Source: Desulfobacteraceae bacterium (GTDB lineage Bacteria > Desulfobacterota > Syntrophobacteria > BM002). From it: 8,512 bases of DNA. The translations under genes and the position numbers were made by a program. How positions within the stretch are numbered: position 1 is the first letter of the stretch; every line of letters starts with the position of its first letter. The DNA is taken from positions 1-8,512 of the forward strand of contig PPDG01000615.1 of the NCBI GenBank assembly GCA_002899795.1. The letters run 5' to 3'. The notes under the pieces are model-generated. The model worked only from the letters and a program-made list of their open reading frames with translations, was not told the DNA's origin and did no database searches. Shown here in pieces: positions 1-5,861 of this stretch.

Positions 1-11
1 GGTGTTATTTT

Positions 12-46
12 AGCTGAGAGCTGAAAGCTAACGGCTGAAGGCTTTC
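12..46. repeat. Heptad tandem repeat, AGCTGAA words
   Basis: Five consecutive 7-bp units are visible in register: AGCTGAG, AGCTGAA, AGCTAAC, GGCTGAA and GGCTTTC. The period is exact while the words drift. No reading frame or gene is associated with it. It opens a gene-free stretch (about 1-400) made largely of such arrays; 47-95 shows nothing I can name. Confidence 0.75.
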
Positions 47-95
47 GTTTTTCTTGTAACATGAAGCAAAAGGTCTTGTAAAGGAGCAAGCCAGT

Positions 96-165
96 AGTCG
101 GTAGTCCGTGGTCCGTTGTCCGTAGTGGGTTCACTTCGTTCACCGCATAGAGCATAGGGCACAGA
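96..165. repeat. Heptad tandem repeats, AGTCCGT and GCATAGG words
   Basis: Two short arrays lie end to end. Positions 96-130 read as AGTCGGT, AGTCCGT, GGTCCGT, TGTCCGT, AGTGGGT. Positions 145-165 read as GCATAGA, GCATAGG, GCACAGA. Between them is a short non-heptad segment (131-144) with the direct repeat TTCACTTCGTTCAC. The GCATAGG words recur at 8362-8389 at the other end of the window, so this is a dispersed family and not a local duplication. Confidence 0.75.
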
Positions 166-171
166 GAGGGA

Positions 172-273
172 ATTGCGAATTTCGGATTTCGGATTTCGGA
201 TTGAAAATAATAAAATGCAAATCAAAAACTCAATTTGGATTCCACAATCCGCATTCCGCATTCCCAAATCCGC
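172..273. repeat. Two-armed heptad repeat, CGGATT core in both orientations
   Basis: The forward arm (172-206) is ATTGCGA, three copies of ATTTCGG, then ATTGAAA. After about 39 bp of AT-rich sequence comes a second arm (246-273): AATCCGC, ATTCCGC, ATTCCCA, AATCCGC. Read on the opposite strand, the second arm has the same CGGATT core as the first. The two arms could fold as an imperfect hairpin. Open reading frames across this segment are a by-product of the periodicity and are not called as genes. Confidence 0.75.
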
Positions 274-331
274 AAACTCGTTCGTAATCGTTATCATCAA
301 TTTTTCTTCGAAAAACAGCGAAAAACTTTGT

Positions 332-360
332 TTGGTTGTGTTATCTGGTAGTTATAGAAT
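332..360 (+). promoter_or_regulatory. Possible distal promoter in the AT-rich region upstream of groES
   Basis: TTGGTT (332-337) is followed after 17 bp by TAGAAT (355-360), a plausible sigma70-type pair. A perfect TATAAT lies a little further on (380-385) but has no -35 element at a good distance. The stretch 300-400 is strongly AT-rich, so chance matches are likely. Either site would give a long leader before groES that still contains the CIRCE operator. Confidence 0.25.
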
Positions 361-400
361 AATTTTCCTATTTGAAGAGTATAATCGGATAATTTAAAGT

Positions 401-438
401 TTGCTTTTTGAAGGTGATGTGGATATCCTCCGCCATGT
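401..438 (+). promoter_or_regulatory. groESL promoter region (sigma70-like and sigma32-like cores overlap)
   Basis: Two readings are possible. A vegetative core is TTGCTT (401-406), a 17-bp spacer, and TATCCT (424-429). This puts the transcription start near 436, so that CIRCE overlaps the start, the usual arrangement for HrcA control. A heat-shock (RpoH-type) core is TTTTTGAAGG (405-414), about 15 bp, then CCGCCATGT (430-438), which resembles CTTGAA...CCCCATNT. The sequence alone does not decide which is used; both may be. Confidence 0.5.
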
Positions 439-439
439 G

Positions 440-466
440 TTAGCACTCATCTTGGGTGAGTGCTAA
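440..466 (+). promoter_or_regulatory. CIRCE operator (HrcA binding site)
   Basis: This is a perfect copy of the CIRCE consensus: TTAGCACTC (440-448), a 9-bp spacer, and GAGTGCTAA (458-466). The palindrome extends outward by three more pairs (GTG 437-439 with CAC 467-469). CIRCE is bound by the repressor HrcA, which is released on heat shock or when GroEL is occupied by unfolded protein, giving feedback control of the operon that follows. It lies about 65 bp upstream of the groES start codon, in the presumed leader. No hrcA gene is present in the window. Confidence 0.97.
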
Positions 467-531
467 CACTTTGGGAACTCATCACGCCTGGATCTACGGT
501 TTTACCAACAGCTGAAAAGGAGTCACAAGAC

Positions 532-822
532 ATGAAGCTACAACCATTGAACGATCGTATCATTGTCAAACGCACTGAAGAAGAGGAAGTCACCAAAGGA
601 GGTATCATCATTCCCGATTCTGCCAAGGAAAAACCCATACAGGGAAAAATCTTAGCGGTGGGCACCGGCAAGGTCATGGAGGACGGCAGCAAGCTTCCCC
701 TAGATGTCAAAAAGGGAGATACCGTACTCTTTAGTAGATATGCAGGAGCAGAAGTGAAGATCGAGGGTGAAGACTTGTTGATTATGCGCGAAGACGACGT
801 GCTGGCAGTGGTGGAAAAGTAG
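532..822 (+). CDS. groES: Co-chaperonin GroES (10 kDa chaperonin, Cpn10)
   Basis: GroES forms the heptameric lid that closes the GroEL folding chamber in the cytoplasm. The product is 96 residues, the normal family length. Residues 1-13 match the conserved PLNDRIIVKR start of the fold. The mobile loop that grips GroEL is at about residues 16-34, with the GGIIIP motif at 23-28, and the C-terminal strand ends in DDVLAVVEK. The frame stays open upstream to a GTG at 460, but that lies inside the CIRCE element and would add a non-homologous 24-residue tail. The ATG at 532 has a strong Shine-Dalgarno sequence (AAAAGGAG, 515-522) nine bases upstream. It is the first gene of the CIRCE-controlled operon, with groEL 152 bp downstream. 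Confidence 0.98.
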   Translation: MKLQPLNDRIIVKRTEEEEVTKGGIIIPDSAKEKPIQGKILAVGTGKVMEDGSKLPLDVKKGDTVLFSRYAGAEVKIEGEDLLIMREDDVLAVVEK

Positions 823-875
823 GCTGCTTGCCGCGGAAATTTACCAAAACCAATTCACCACAAGGTCCCTAAAAA

Positions 876-931
876 CTCCGCCATCCTGAGGCAGAGACTG
901 TCTCTCGACCTAATCATCCACTTCTGCGGAG
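876..931 (+). other. Possible stem-loop in the groES-groEL spacer
   Basis: The 152-bp spacer between groES and groEL is longer than the few tens of bases often seen. It contains CTCCGC (876-881) and its exact complement GCGGAG (926-931). Between them is a smaller self-complementary stretch, AGAGACTGTCTCT (893-905). No T-run follows, so it is not an intrinsic terminator. It could be an RNA-processing or stability element between the two cistrons, or chance pairing. Confidence 0.3.
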
Positions 932-974
932 AATGAAAAAAGGGATCCGGAAAAAGAAAGAAGGAGTCTAAGAA

Positions 975-2630
975 ATGGCCAAAGAATTGAAGTTTCGATC
1001 AAAAGCGAGGGAGTCCCTGCTTAATGGCATAAATGCCCTTACCGATGCGGTGAAGGTGACCCTCGGACCCAAAGGTCGCAATGTGATTCTCGAGAAGACC
1101 TTTGGTTCCCCTACCATCACCAAAGACGGGGTGACTGTGGCTAAGGAAATAGAGCTTGAGGACAAGTTCGAAAACATGGGCGCCCAGATGGTGAAAGAGG
1201 TGGCTAGCAAAACCTCGGATGTGGCCGGCGACGGCACCACCACAGCAACAGTGCTGGCGCAAGCCATCTTCTTTCAGGGTTCTAAGCTGGTGGCAGCGGG
1301 CCACAATCCCATGGGTATCAAGCGCGGCATCGACAAGGCGGTTGCTGTTGTAGTGGCAGAGCTCGAGAAGATGAGCAAGCCCACCAAGGACCAGAAAGAA
1401 ATTTCGCAGGTTGGAACCATCAGCGCCAACAACGACGCAACCATAGGCAACATCATTGCCGAGGCCATGAACAAGGTTGGCAAAGAGGGTGTTATTACGG
1501 TGGAGGAAGCCAAGGCCATGGAGACCACCCTGGAGGTGGTAGAAGGCATGCAGTTTGACCGCGGCTACATCTCGCCCTACTTTGTCACTGACCCCGAACG
1601 CATGGAAGTGGTGCTGGAGGATCCCTATTTTCTTATCCATGAGAAGAAAATAGCAAATATGAAAGACTTGTTGCCCCTATTGGAGCAGATAGCCAAGACG
1701 GGCAGGCCACTGATGATTATTGCCGAGGATGTTGAGGGAGAGGCTCTGGCCACATTGGTGGTAAACAAGCTGCGTGGAACCTTGAAGGTGTGTGCGGTGA
1801 AGGCCCCTGGTTTTGGCGATCGGCGCAAGGCCATGATGGAAGATCTTGCCATTCTCGTTGGAGGTCAGGTGGTTGCAGAGGACTTGGGCATTAAGCTTGA
1901 GAATGTGAGCGTCAATGATCTGGGTACGGCCAAAACACTGCGGGTTGACAAGGACAATACCACCGTCGTGGATGGAGGTGGTAGCCGGAAAGACCTGGAG
2001 TCCCGTGTAAAGCTGATCCGCGCTCAGATTGAAGAAACCACCTCTGATTGGGACCGCGAGAAGCTCCAAGAACGGCTGGCCAAGCTCATTGGCGGTGTGG
2101 CGGTGATCAATGTTGGGGCTGCCACGGAGACCGAGATGAAGGAGCGGAAGGCACGGGTGGAGGATGCTTTGAACGCCACCCGGGCGGCCGTGGAAGAGGG
2201 CATTGTGCCTGGCGGCGGCGTGGCTCTGCTCCGCTGTGTTTCGGCCCTGGAAAAAGTCAAACTGGAGGGCGAGGAGCAGCTTGGAGTCGACGTCTTGAAG
2301 CGGGCCCTGGAGGAGCCGATACGGCAGATTGCCAATAATGCCGGACACGAGGGTTCGGTGGTGGTTGAGCGGGTCAAGAACGAGAAGGGAGCCATCGGTT
2401 TCAATGCGGAGACCGAGAAGTATGAAGATCTGGCCAAGGCAGGCGTTATCGATCCCACCAAAGTGGTGCGTTTTGCCCTGCAGAACGCTGCTAGTGTGGC
2501 TTCGCTACTCTTGACTACCGAGGCCACAGTTGCCGAAAAGCCCGAGGAAAAGGAAATGATGCCGGCGATGCCTGGAGGTGGCATGGGCGGCGACATGGGT
2601 GGCATGGGCGGCATGGGCGGCATGTATTAA
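975..2630 (+). CDS. groEL: Chaperonin GroEL (60 kDa chaperonin, Cpn60)
   Basis: This is the ATP-driven 14-mer chaperonin that encapsulates and refolds cytosolic proteins together with GroES. At 551 residues it is full length and unbroken. The ATP site is visible as GPKGRNV (31-37) and GDGTTTAT (85-92, with Asp86 as the magnesium/ATP aspartate). The aspartate needed for ATP hydrolysis is Asp397 in ARVEDALNATRAAVEEG, and the family signature AAVEEGIVPGGG is at 404-415. The apical domain (about 190-375) includes the KAPGFGDRR segment at 276-284. The C-terminus is the typical flexible Gly-Gly-Met tail (535-550), here ending in Tyr. ATG 975 is preceded by AAGGAG at 961-966. It is co-transcribed with groES under CIRCE and closed by the terminator at 2665-2697. 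No unusual residues were seen. Confidence 0.99.
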   Translation: MAKELKFRSKARESLLNGINALTDAVKVTLGPKGRNVILEKTFGSPTITKDGVTVAKEIELEDKFENMGAQMVKEVASKTSDVAGDGTTTATVLAQAIFFQGSKLVAAGHNPMGIKRGIDKAVAVVVAELEKMSKPTKDQKEISQVGTISANNDATIGNIIAEAMNKVGKEGVITVEEAKAMETTLEVVEGMQFDRGYISPYFVTDPERMEVVLEDPYFLIHEKKIANMKDLLPLLEQIAKTGRPLMIIAEDVEGEALATLVVNKLRGTLKVCAVKAPGFGDRRKAMMEDLAILVGGQVVAEDLGIKLENVSVNDLGTAKTLRVDKDNTTVVDGGGSRKDLESRVKLIRAQIEETTSDWDREKLQERLAKLIGGVAVINVGAATETEMKERKARVEDALNATRAAVEEGIVPGGGVALLRCVSALEKVKLEGEEQLGVDVLKRALEEPIRQIANNAGHEGSVVVERVKNEKGAIGFNAETEKYEDLAKAGVIDPTKVVRFALQNAASVASLLLTTEATVAEKPEEKEMMPAMPGGGMGGDMGGMGGMGGMY

Positions 2631-2664
2631 TTTGCCGATTTCGCTGCCCCAACAAGGATGACTC

Positions 2665-2697
2665 AAAAACCCACATCCGCAAGGATGTGGGTTTTTT
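2665..2697 (+). terminator. Intrinsic terminator of the groESL operon
   Basis: A perfect 9-bp stem, CCCACATCC (2670-2678) with GGATGTGGG (2683-2691), closes a GCAA tetraloop. It is preceded by five A and followed by six T. It starts 35 bp after the groEL stop codon. The A-run on the left arm means it could also work from the opposite strand. Confidence 0.95.
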
Positions 2698-2800
2698 ATT
2701 TGGTAGTTTTAAAACCCACCTGCTGTGCTGGTGGTATAGTTAAGCGTTGCTTGTGGAGTGAGTATGCTGCGGTGATCTTCGGGAAGACGACCGCGCAGCA

Positions 2801-2903
2801 AAATCCCCCTCAGTCCCCCTTTAAAAAAGGGGGAAGATACTTGTTTGCCTGTGAGAAATCCCATTTAATGCCCCCCTTTTGTAAAGGGGGGTTGGGGGGA
2901 TTT
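2801..2903. repeat. 103-bp palindromic repeat with AAATCCCCC ends (MITE-like)
   Basis: The element begins AAATCCCCCT and ends GGGGGGATTT, so its ends are inverted copies. Each end carries its own hairpin: CCCCCTTT/AAAGGGGG (2815-2833) and CCCCCCTTT/AAAGGGGGG (2871-2891). A central core of about 37 bp (2834-2870) is not palindromic. It has no coding capacity. Elements with these C5/G5 ends are, as far as I recall, common as dispersed non-autonomous repeats in many bacteria. No target-site duplication is obvious: the flanks read GCAGCA on the left and CGTTTA on the right. A separate imperfect hairpin (CTGCGGT...ACCGCGCAG, 2767-2798) lies just upstream. Confidence 0.8.
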
Positions 2904-2951
2904 CGTTTACGGGCATGGCTTTCGTCTTAGCAAAAGTATTGTTATCTGAAT

Positions 2952-3022
2952 CGCCCCTAAGGGGGCGCCACCCTTTCGGGTTGGCTCATGGACCAAAGCC
3001 CCCCGGCGTCGGGGGGGATGCT
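2952..3022. other. Cluster of three adjacent GC-rich hairpins
   Basis: Three stem-loops follow one another with little gap. The first is CGCCCC/GGGGCG (2952-2967). The second is GCCACCC/GGGTTGGC (2967-2985), which on the minus strand has a GAAA (GNRA-type) loop. The third is CCCCCC/GGGGGG (2999-3016), extended by AGC/GCT. The cluster ends directly at the stop codon of the minus-strand MlaC-family gene, so it would form the 3' end of that transcript. There is no T-run, so it is not a standard intrinsic terminator. It could be a factor-dependent 3' end, a structured RNA or a repeat fragment. Confidence 0.4.
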
Positions 3023-3625
3023 CTAATTCTTAGCAACTTTCTCCTTAAGTTTCTCCACCAATCCCTCGTAGGAGGAACTCAGAATAACGCTGTCAAATTG
3101 TTTGCGGTAGTTTTTGACCAGGCTTACCCCCTCGATGGAAATGTCATAGATTAGCCACTGAGAACCCTTCTTCTGGAGGCGGTATACTACAGGAATATCA
3201 GTTTGTTTGGAGGTATAGATTCTCACCTTCACCAGGCTGTACTTCCCTTTCACTTTCTCACCATCGTAGTTAACCTTGTCCCCTGAGTAATTCTCAATCC
3301 TATTCATGTAGGCCTGCTCGAGAAGATCAGTAAACAGGGGAACAAACTCTCTTTTTTCCTCATCGGTTCGCTGCTGCCAGTGCTTTGCCAGGGAGCGCCG
3401 CGCCATCTCTCGCCAGTCAAAACGTTCACTTGCGGTGTCACGAAGCAATTTCCTCCGTTCTTCGGCCTTGGCCGGATCTTTGAGAGCTGGATTTCCTAAA
3501 ATATCAATCATTTTATCGATGGTCAGTTTCATCTGCTCAGTGGGTTCTCCAGCCTGGGTTGGAGCAGCCAGACCAAAGATCAACAGGAATAGAAAAATGG
3601 TTCGAGCGAAAAGGTTTTGCCACAT
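3023..3625 (-). CDS. MlaC/Tgt2-family periplasmic lipid-binding protein
   Basis: MlaC-type proteins (also called Tgt2 or toluene-tolerance Ttg2D) are soluble periplasmic carriers that move phospholipid between inner- and outer-membrane complexes. This product is 200 residues, close to the 211 of E. coli MlaC. It starts with a clear signal peptide: basic Arg8, a hydrophobic stretch at about 9-22, and a likely cleavage after Ala25 (TQA/GE). The body shows family traits: a conserved FDWREMARRSLAKHW segment (about 69-83), the NRIENYSGDKV region near 108-118, and QWLIYDISIEGVSLVKNYR (about 156-174). ATG 3625 is preceded on the minus strand by AGAGGAGA (3631-3638). It stands alone, without mlaE, mlaF or mlaD, and diverges from hpnB. 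A role in lipid or hopanoid trafficking is inference from this position. Confidence 0.87.
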   Translation of the reverse strand: MWQNLFARTIFLFLLIFGLAAPTQAGEPTEQMKLTIDKMIDILGNPALKDPAKAEERRKLLRDTASERFDWREMARRSLAKHWQQRTDEEKREFVPLFTDLLEQAYMNRIENYSGDKVNYDGEKVKGKYSLVKVRIYTSKQTDIPVVYRLQKKGSQWLIYDISIEGVSLVKNYRKQFDSVILSSSYEGLVEKLKEKVAKN

Positions 3626-3757
3626 TTATTTCTCCTCTGTAAATCTACTCGACCTTGCCAAAGACAAACTGGTAAATTAAATGCGCGAGTCCCACTGCTG
3701 GCTGAGTCTCCCGAAGTAGACCTGAAGGGCGCCATAGAAGCCAGCAAATTCTCCGGC

Positions 3758-3786
3758 AATATAGTCATTTAAACCATAAAAAACAA
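3758..3786 (-). promoter_or_regulatory. Predicted promoter of the MlaC-family gene
   Basis: On the minus strand TTGTTT (3786-3781) is followed by exactly 17 bp and TATATT (3763-3758). Transcription would start near 3751 and leave a leader of about 125 nt before ATG 3625. The region is AT-rich, so some chance of coincidence remains. Confidence 0.5.
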
Positions 3787-3809
3787 GTGAACCGCTTTTT
3801 TTACTGACC

Positions 3810-3828
3810 AAAGGTTGGGTTAACCTTT
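3810..3828. promoter_or_regulatory. Inverted repeat AAAGGTT-N5-AACCTTT between divergent promoters
   Basis: A perfect 7-5-7 palindrome (arms 3810-3816 and 3822-3828, centre GGGTT) sits between the -35 element of the leftward promoter (3781-3786) and the -35 element of the rightward promoter (3849-3854). That position suits an operator for a dimeric regulator acting on both genes. No regulator gene is present in the window to pair with it. Confidence 0.4.
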
Positions 3829-3848
3829 AATGTTGGTTGATTCTTCCT

Positions 3849-3879
3849 TTGACACAAATGTTCCAATATAAGATATAGT
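3849..3879 (+). promoter_or_regulatory. Predicted promoter of hpnB
   Basis: A perfect consensus -35 TTGACA (3849-3854) is followed by a -10 candidate, either GATATA (3872-3877, 17-bp spacer) or TATAGT (3874-3879, 19-bp spacer). The leader would be about 90 nt and contains GGACAA (3914-3919), which can pair with TTGTCC (3947-3952). Confidence 0.6.
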
Positions 3880-3975
3880 CTTCTCTGTCATGCTCCGACT
3901 GTCTTACTTCCTCGGACAATTGCCACTGCTAAGGAAAAGGTCTAACTTGTCCTCGGCTCTGAAAGACCAAACACC

Positions 3976-5100
3976 ATGGAGATAATTCTGACTCTTTTTG
4001 CAATAACTGGAGCCGCCATCTGGCTGACCATCCTGCTTTTGCCCTGGCGTCCCTGGAGTACGAACGAGGTTCTGGATGTTTCCTCTCCTTTGCCCGAAGT
4101 GGACCTAGGTGACATCACCGTGCTTATTCCCGCCCGCAATGAGGCTGAGACTATAAAAGCCACCTTACCAGCCTTAACTGCTCAAGGCAGAGGTCTCAAT
4201 ATCATTCTTATTGATGATCAGTCAAGCGATGGTACTGGTCAGGTTGCTCGTAAAGCTGTGGATGAAAACCTCCTCATTATAAAAGGAAAGTCTCTTCCTT
4301 CCGGCTGGACCGGAAAACTCTGGGCCCTCGAGCAAGGTAGGAGTCACATCAGAACCTCTTTTACCCTTTTACTTGATGCTGACATTGAACCTTTGCCGGG
4401 CATCATCGGAGAGCTGAAAAGAGCCATGCAGGAAAGAGATGTGCAACTAATCTCACTCATGGCAGAGTTGCGCATGGATACCTTCTGGGAGAAGCTGTTG
4501 ATGCCAGCCTTTATATACTTTTTCAAACTTCTATATCCCTTTCGTCTGTCCAACACCGGGACTTCCAGGGTTGCTGCCGCAGCCGGGGGTTGCATCCTCT
4601 TGGAGACCCGGCTTCTGCATGAAATAGGAGGATTCGATTCTTTGCGAGGAGAATTGATTGATGATTGCGCCCTGGCGCGAAGGATCAAGACACTGGGCTA
4701 CAAGACATGGATCGGTCTCACCCATTCGGTGCGTAGCATTCGCCCATATGAAAAATTGAGGACAATCTGGGAAATGGTGGCGAGGACAGCTTTTACTCAA
4801 CTGAACTACTCTGGCCTTTTGTTGGCCTTGTGTACAGCCATAATGGTGTTGAGTTTTGTGGTACCAGGACTGGGGCTTTTCCTGCCAAGTGGCATGGCTA
4901 AATTCTTTTCAGCCCTAGGTTTGGCCATCATGATCCTGTGCTATCTGCCGACACTCAAATTCTACGGACTGCCTGGTCGGTGGGCTTTGGCCTTGCCCCT
5001 GATCGGCATTCTCTACCTGGCCATGACCTGGACATCGGCCATGCGGTATTGGCTGGGTGGAGGCTCGCACTGGAAGGGCAGGGCCTACTCCCGATTTTAG
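3976..5100 (+). CDS. hpnB: Hopene-associated family 2 glycosyltransferase HpnB
   Basis: HpnB is an inner-membrane GT2 glycosyltransferase found in hopanoid clusters; its exact acceptor is not settled. The 374-residue product has an N-terminal membrane helix (about 3-22) and a GT-A domain. That domain shows VLIPARNEAETI (49-60), the nucleotide-sugar site ILIDDQSSDGT (77-87), the metal-binding DAD at 134-136, an AAAGGCILLE segment (201-210) and the acceptor-side LIDDCALARRI (227-237). IRPYEKLRTIWEMVARTAFTQL (255-276) is typical of HpnB and leads into three or so C-terminal membrane helices (about 281-300, 311-328, 337-357). The end, GGGSHWKGRAY, looks complete. An in-frame stop at 3943-3945 leaves ATG 3976 as the only sensible start, although its Shine-Dalgarno sequence is weak (GAAAGA, 3961-3966). 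Its TAG stop codon lies inside a heptad repeat. Confidence 0.93.
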   Translation: MEIILTLFAITGAAIWLTILLLPWRPWSTNEVLDVSSPLPEVDLGDITVLIPARNEAETIKATLPALTAQGRGLNIILIDDQSSDGTGQVARKAVDENLLIIKGKSLPSGWTGKLWALEQGRSHIRTSFTLLLDADIEPLPGIIGELKRAMQERDVQLISLMAELRMDTFWEKLLMPAFIYFFKLLYPFRLSNTGTSRVAAAAGGCILLETRLLHEIGGFDSLRGELIDDCALARRIKTLGYKTWIGLTHSVRSIRPYEKLRTIWEMVARTAFTQLNYSGLLLALCTAIMVLSFVVPGLGLFLPSGMAKFFSALGLAIMILCYLPTLKFYGLPGRWALALPLIGILYLAMTWTSAMRYWLGGGSHWKGRAYSRF

Positions 5101-5193
5101 ATTTTAGAATGCAGATTTAAGATTTAAGAGTTTAGAACCTCGCGGTAAAGAATGCATGCGGCCTCAATCTGCAATCTGCGATCTACAATCCGC
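5093..5193. repeat. Two-armed heptad repeat, GATTTAA and GCAGATT words
   Basis: The forward arm (5093-5141) has seven units in register: GATTTTA, GATTTTA, GAATGCA, GATTTAA, GATTTAA, GAGTTTA, GAACCTC. After 24 bp a second arm (5166-5193) reads AATCTGC, AATCTGC, GATCTAC, AATCCGC, whose complement repeats GCAGATT, present in the first arm at 5111-5117. The array begins within the last two codons of hpnB and fills the space between the convergent hpnB and hpnM genes. No intrinsic terminator was seen for either gene. Confidence 0.75.
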
Positions 5194-5201
5194 AGTAACC
5201 T

Positions 5202-5861
5202 TTATTTGGCGTAATTCTGAATCTTCTCATTCAGTTTCTTTAGTAGGGCATCGAAACCATTTTTCTTGAGGTAAGAGGTGTAATCTGCCCTTTTTAAGGA
5301 GAGATCGCTGACGCCTTCTGCGATGACATTGATGATGAGCCATTGATCGTTGTTCTGGTGTAGAATGTAGTCTAGTTCGATCTCTTCTCCGTTCGCTTTG
5401 ATAAGTACAGTCTTTACCAGAAGGTGGCCCCTTTTGAGTTCCTCTCCTGAAATCGTCTTGAAACGCTCGCCGGAATAGCCGTCGAAGCGGTTGGCATAGG
5501 TGGCGATGCTCAATTTGCTAAAGGCTCTGATAAATTGAGACTTCTGCTCTGCAGTGAAGCTCCTCCAGTACCTGCCCACCACAACCTTTGAAATGTAAGA
5601 AAAGTCATAGCTGGCGGTAACAGTCGGAGCAAGCCGCTGGTAGCGACCTGCATATCCGAGCTTCTTGGCTTGTTTCATGACAAAGAGCAGCTCGGCGTGG
5701 AGAACTTCTACCACCTTAGCCGCAGTATCGGCAGCGGGTGCTACCGCCGGCACAGACAAGGTTAAGGCCAAACAGGTTGTTACCAGTATCTGCACCCAGT
5801 GTGGTCCATATCTAGAGCCAAGAGTTTGCCTAAGATATATGAAATCCCAAACTCCAAGCAC
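5202..5861 (-). CDS. hpnM: Hopanoid-associated periplasmic protein HpnM (MlaC/Tgt2 superfamily)
   Basis: HpnM is the MlaC-like protein of hopanoid clusters, thought to help carry hopanoids to the outer membrane together with the RND-type transporter HpnN. Diagnostic stretches are the LLFVMKQAKKLGYAGRYQRLAPTV-type segment, VVVGRYWRSFTAEQKSQFIRAF, and SIATYANRFDGYSGERF. A signal peptide precedes them: a hydrophobic VQILVTTCLALTLSV with likely cleavage in APA/AD. The start is uncertain. The frame is open to a TTG at 5963, which has AAGG seven bases upstream and sits 11 bp after the hpnH stop. From there, however, the first 30 or so residues (EYWSIGVLEYW...) are translated repeat. Other in-frame starts are GTG 5861 (used here, 219 residues) and GTG 5795 (197 residues, the first outside the repeat); neither has a good ribosome site. 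There is no ATG. It follows hpnH on the same strand. Confidence 0.87.
   Translation of the reverse strand: MLGVWDFIYLRQTLGSRYGPHWVQILVTTCLALTLSVPAVAPAADTAAKVVEVLHAELLFVMKQAKKLGYAGRYQRLAPTVTASYDFSYISKVVVGRYWRSFTAEQKSQFIRAFSKLSIATYANRFDGYSGERFKTISGEELKRGHLLVKTVLIKANGEEIELDYILHQNNDQWLIINVIAEGVSDLSLKRADYTSYLKKNGFDALLKKLNEKIQNYAK

Noticed and set aside
172..273. CRISPR array
   Set aside because: The units are 7 bp and directly adjacent, with no 25-40-bp repeats, no unique spacers and no cas genes.
28..397. Open reading frames of 74-90 codons on both strands upstream of groES
   Set aside because: They run through the heptad arrays, have no ribosome-binding site or recognisable protein features, and their residues simply reflect 7-bp repeats read in triplets.
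460..531. A longer GroES starting at GTG 460
   Set aside because: The start lies within the CIRCE operator and adds 24 residues with no GroES similarity; ATG 532 has a strong Shine-Dalgarno sequence and gives the standard length.
999..2623. Long open frames antisense to groEL (up to 223 codons)
   Set aside because: They are codon-bias shadows of a highly conserved gene, with no plausible starts or protein families.
2952..3022. Possible c-di-GMP (GEMM) riboswitch because of a short ACCAAAGCC-like segment
   Set aside because: The required pairing and conserved blocks do not line up, no gene follows on the + strand, and the region is downstream of the minus-strand gene.
3580..3768. A 62-codon minus-strand frame overlapping the leader and start of the MlaC-family gene
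   Set aside because: No ribosome site or recognisable features; it overlaps a well-supported signal peptide start in another frame.
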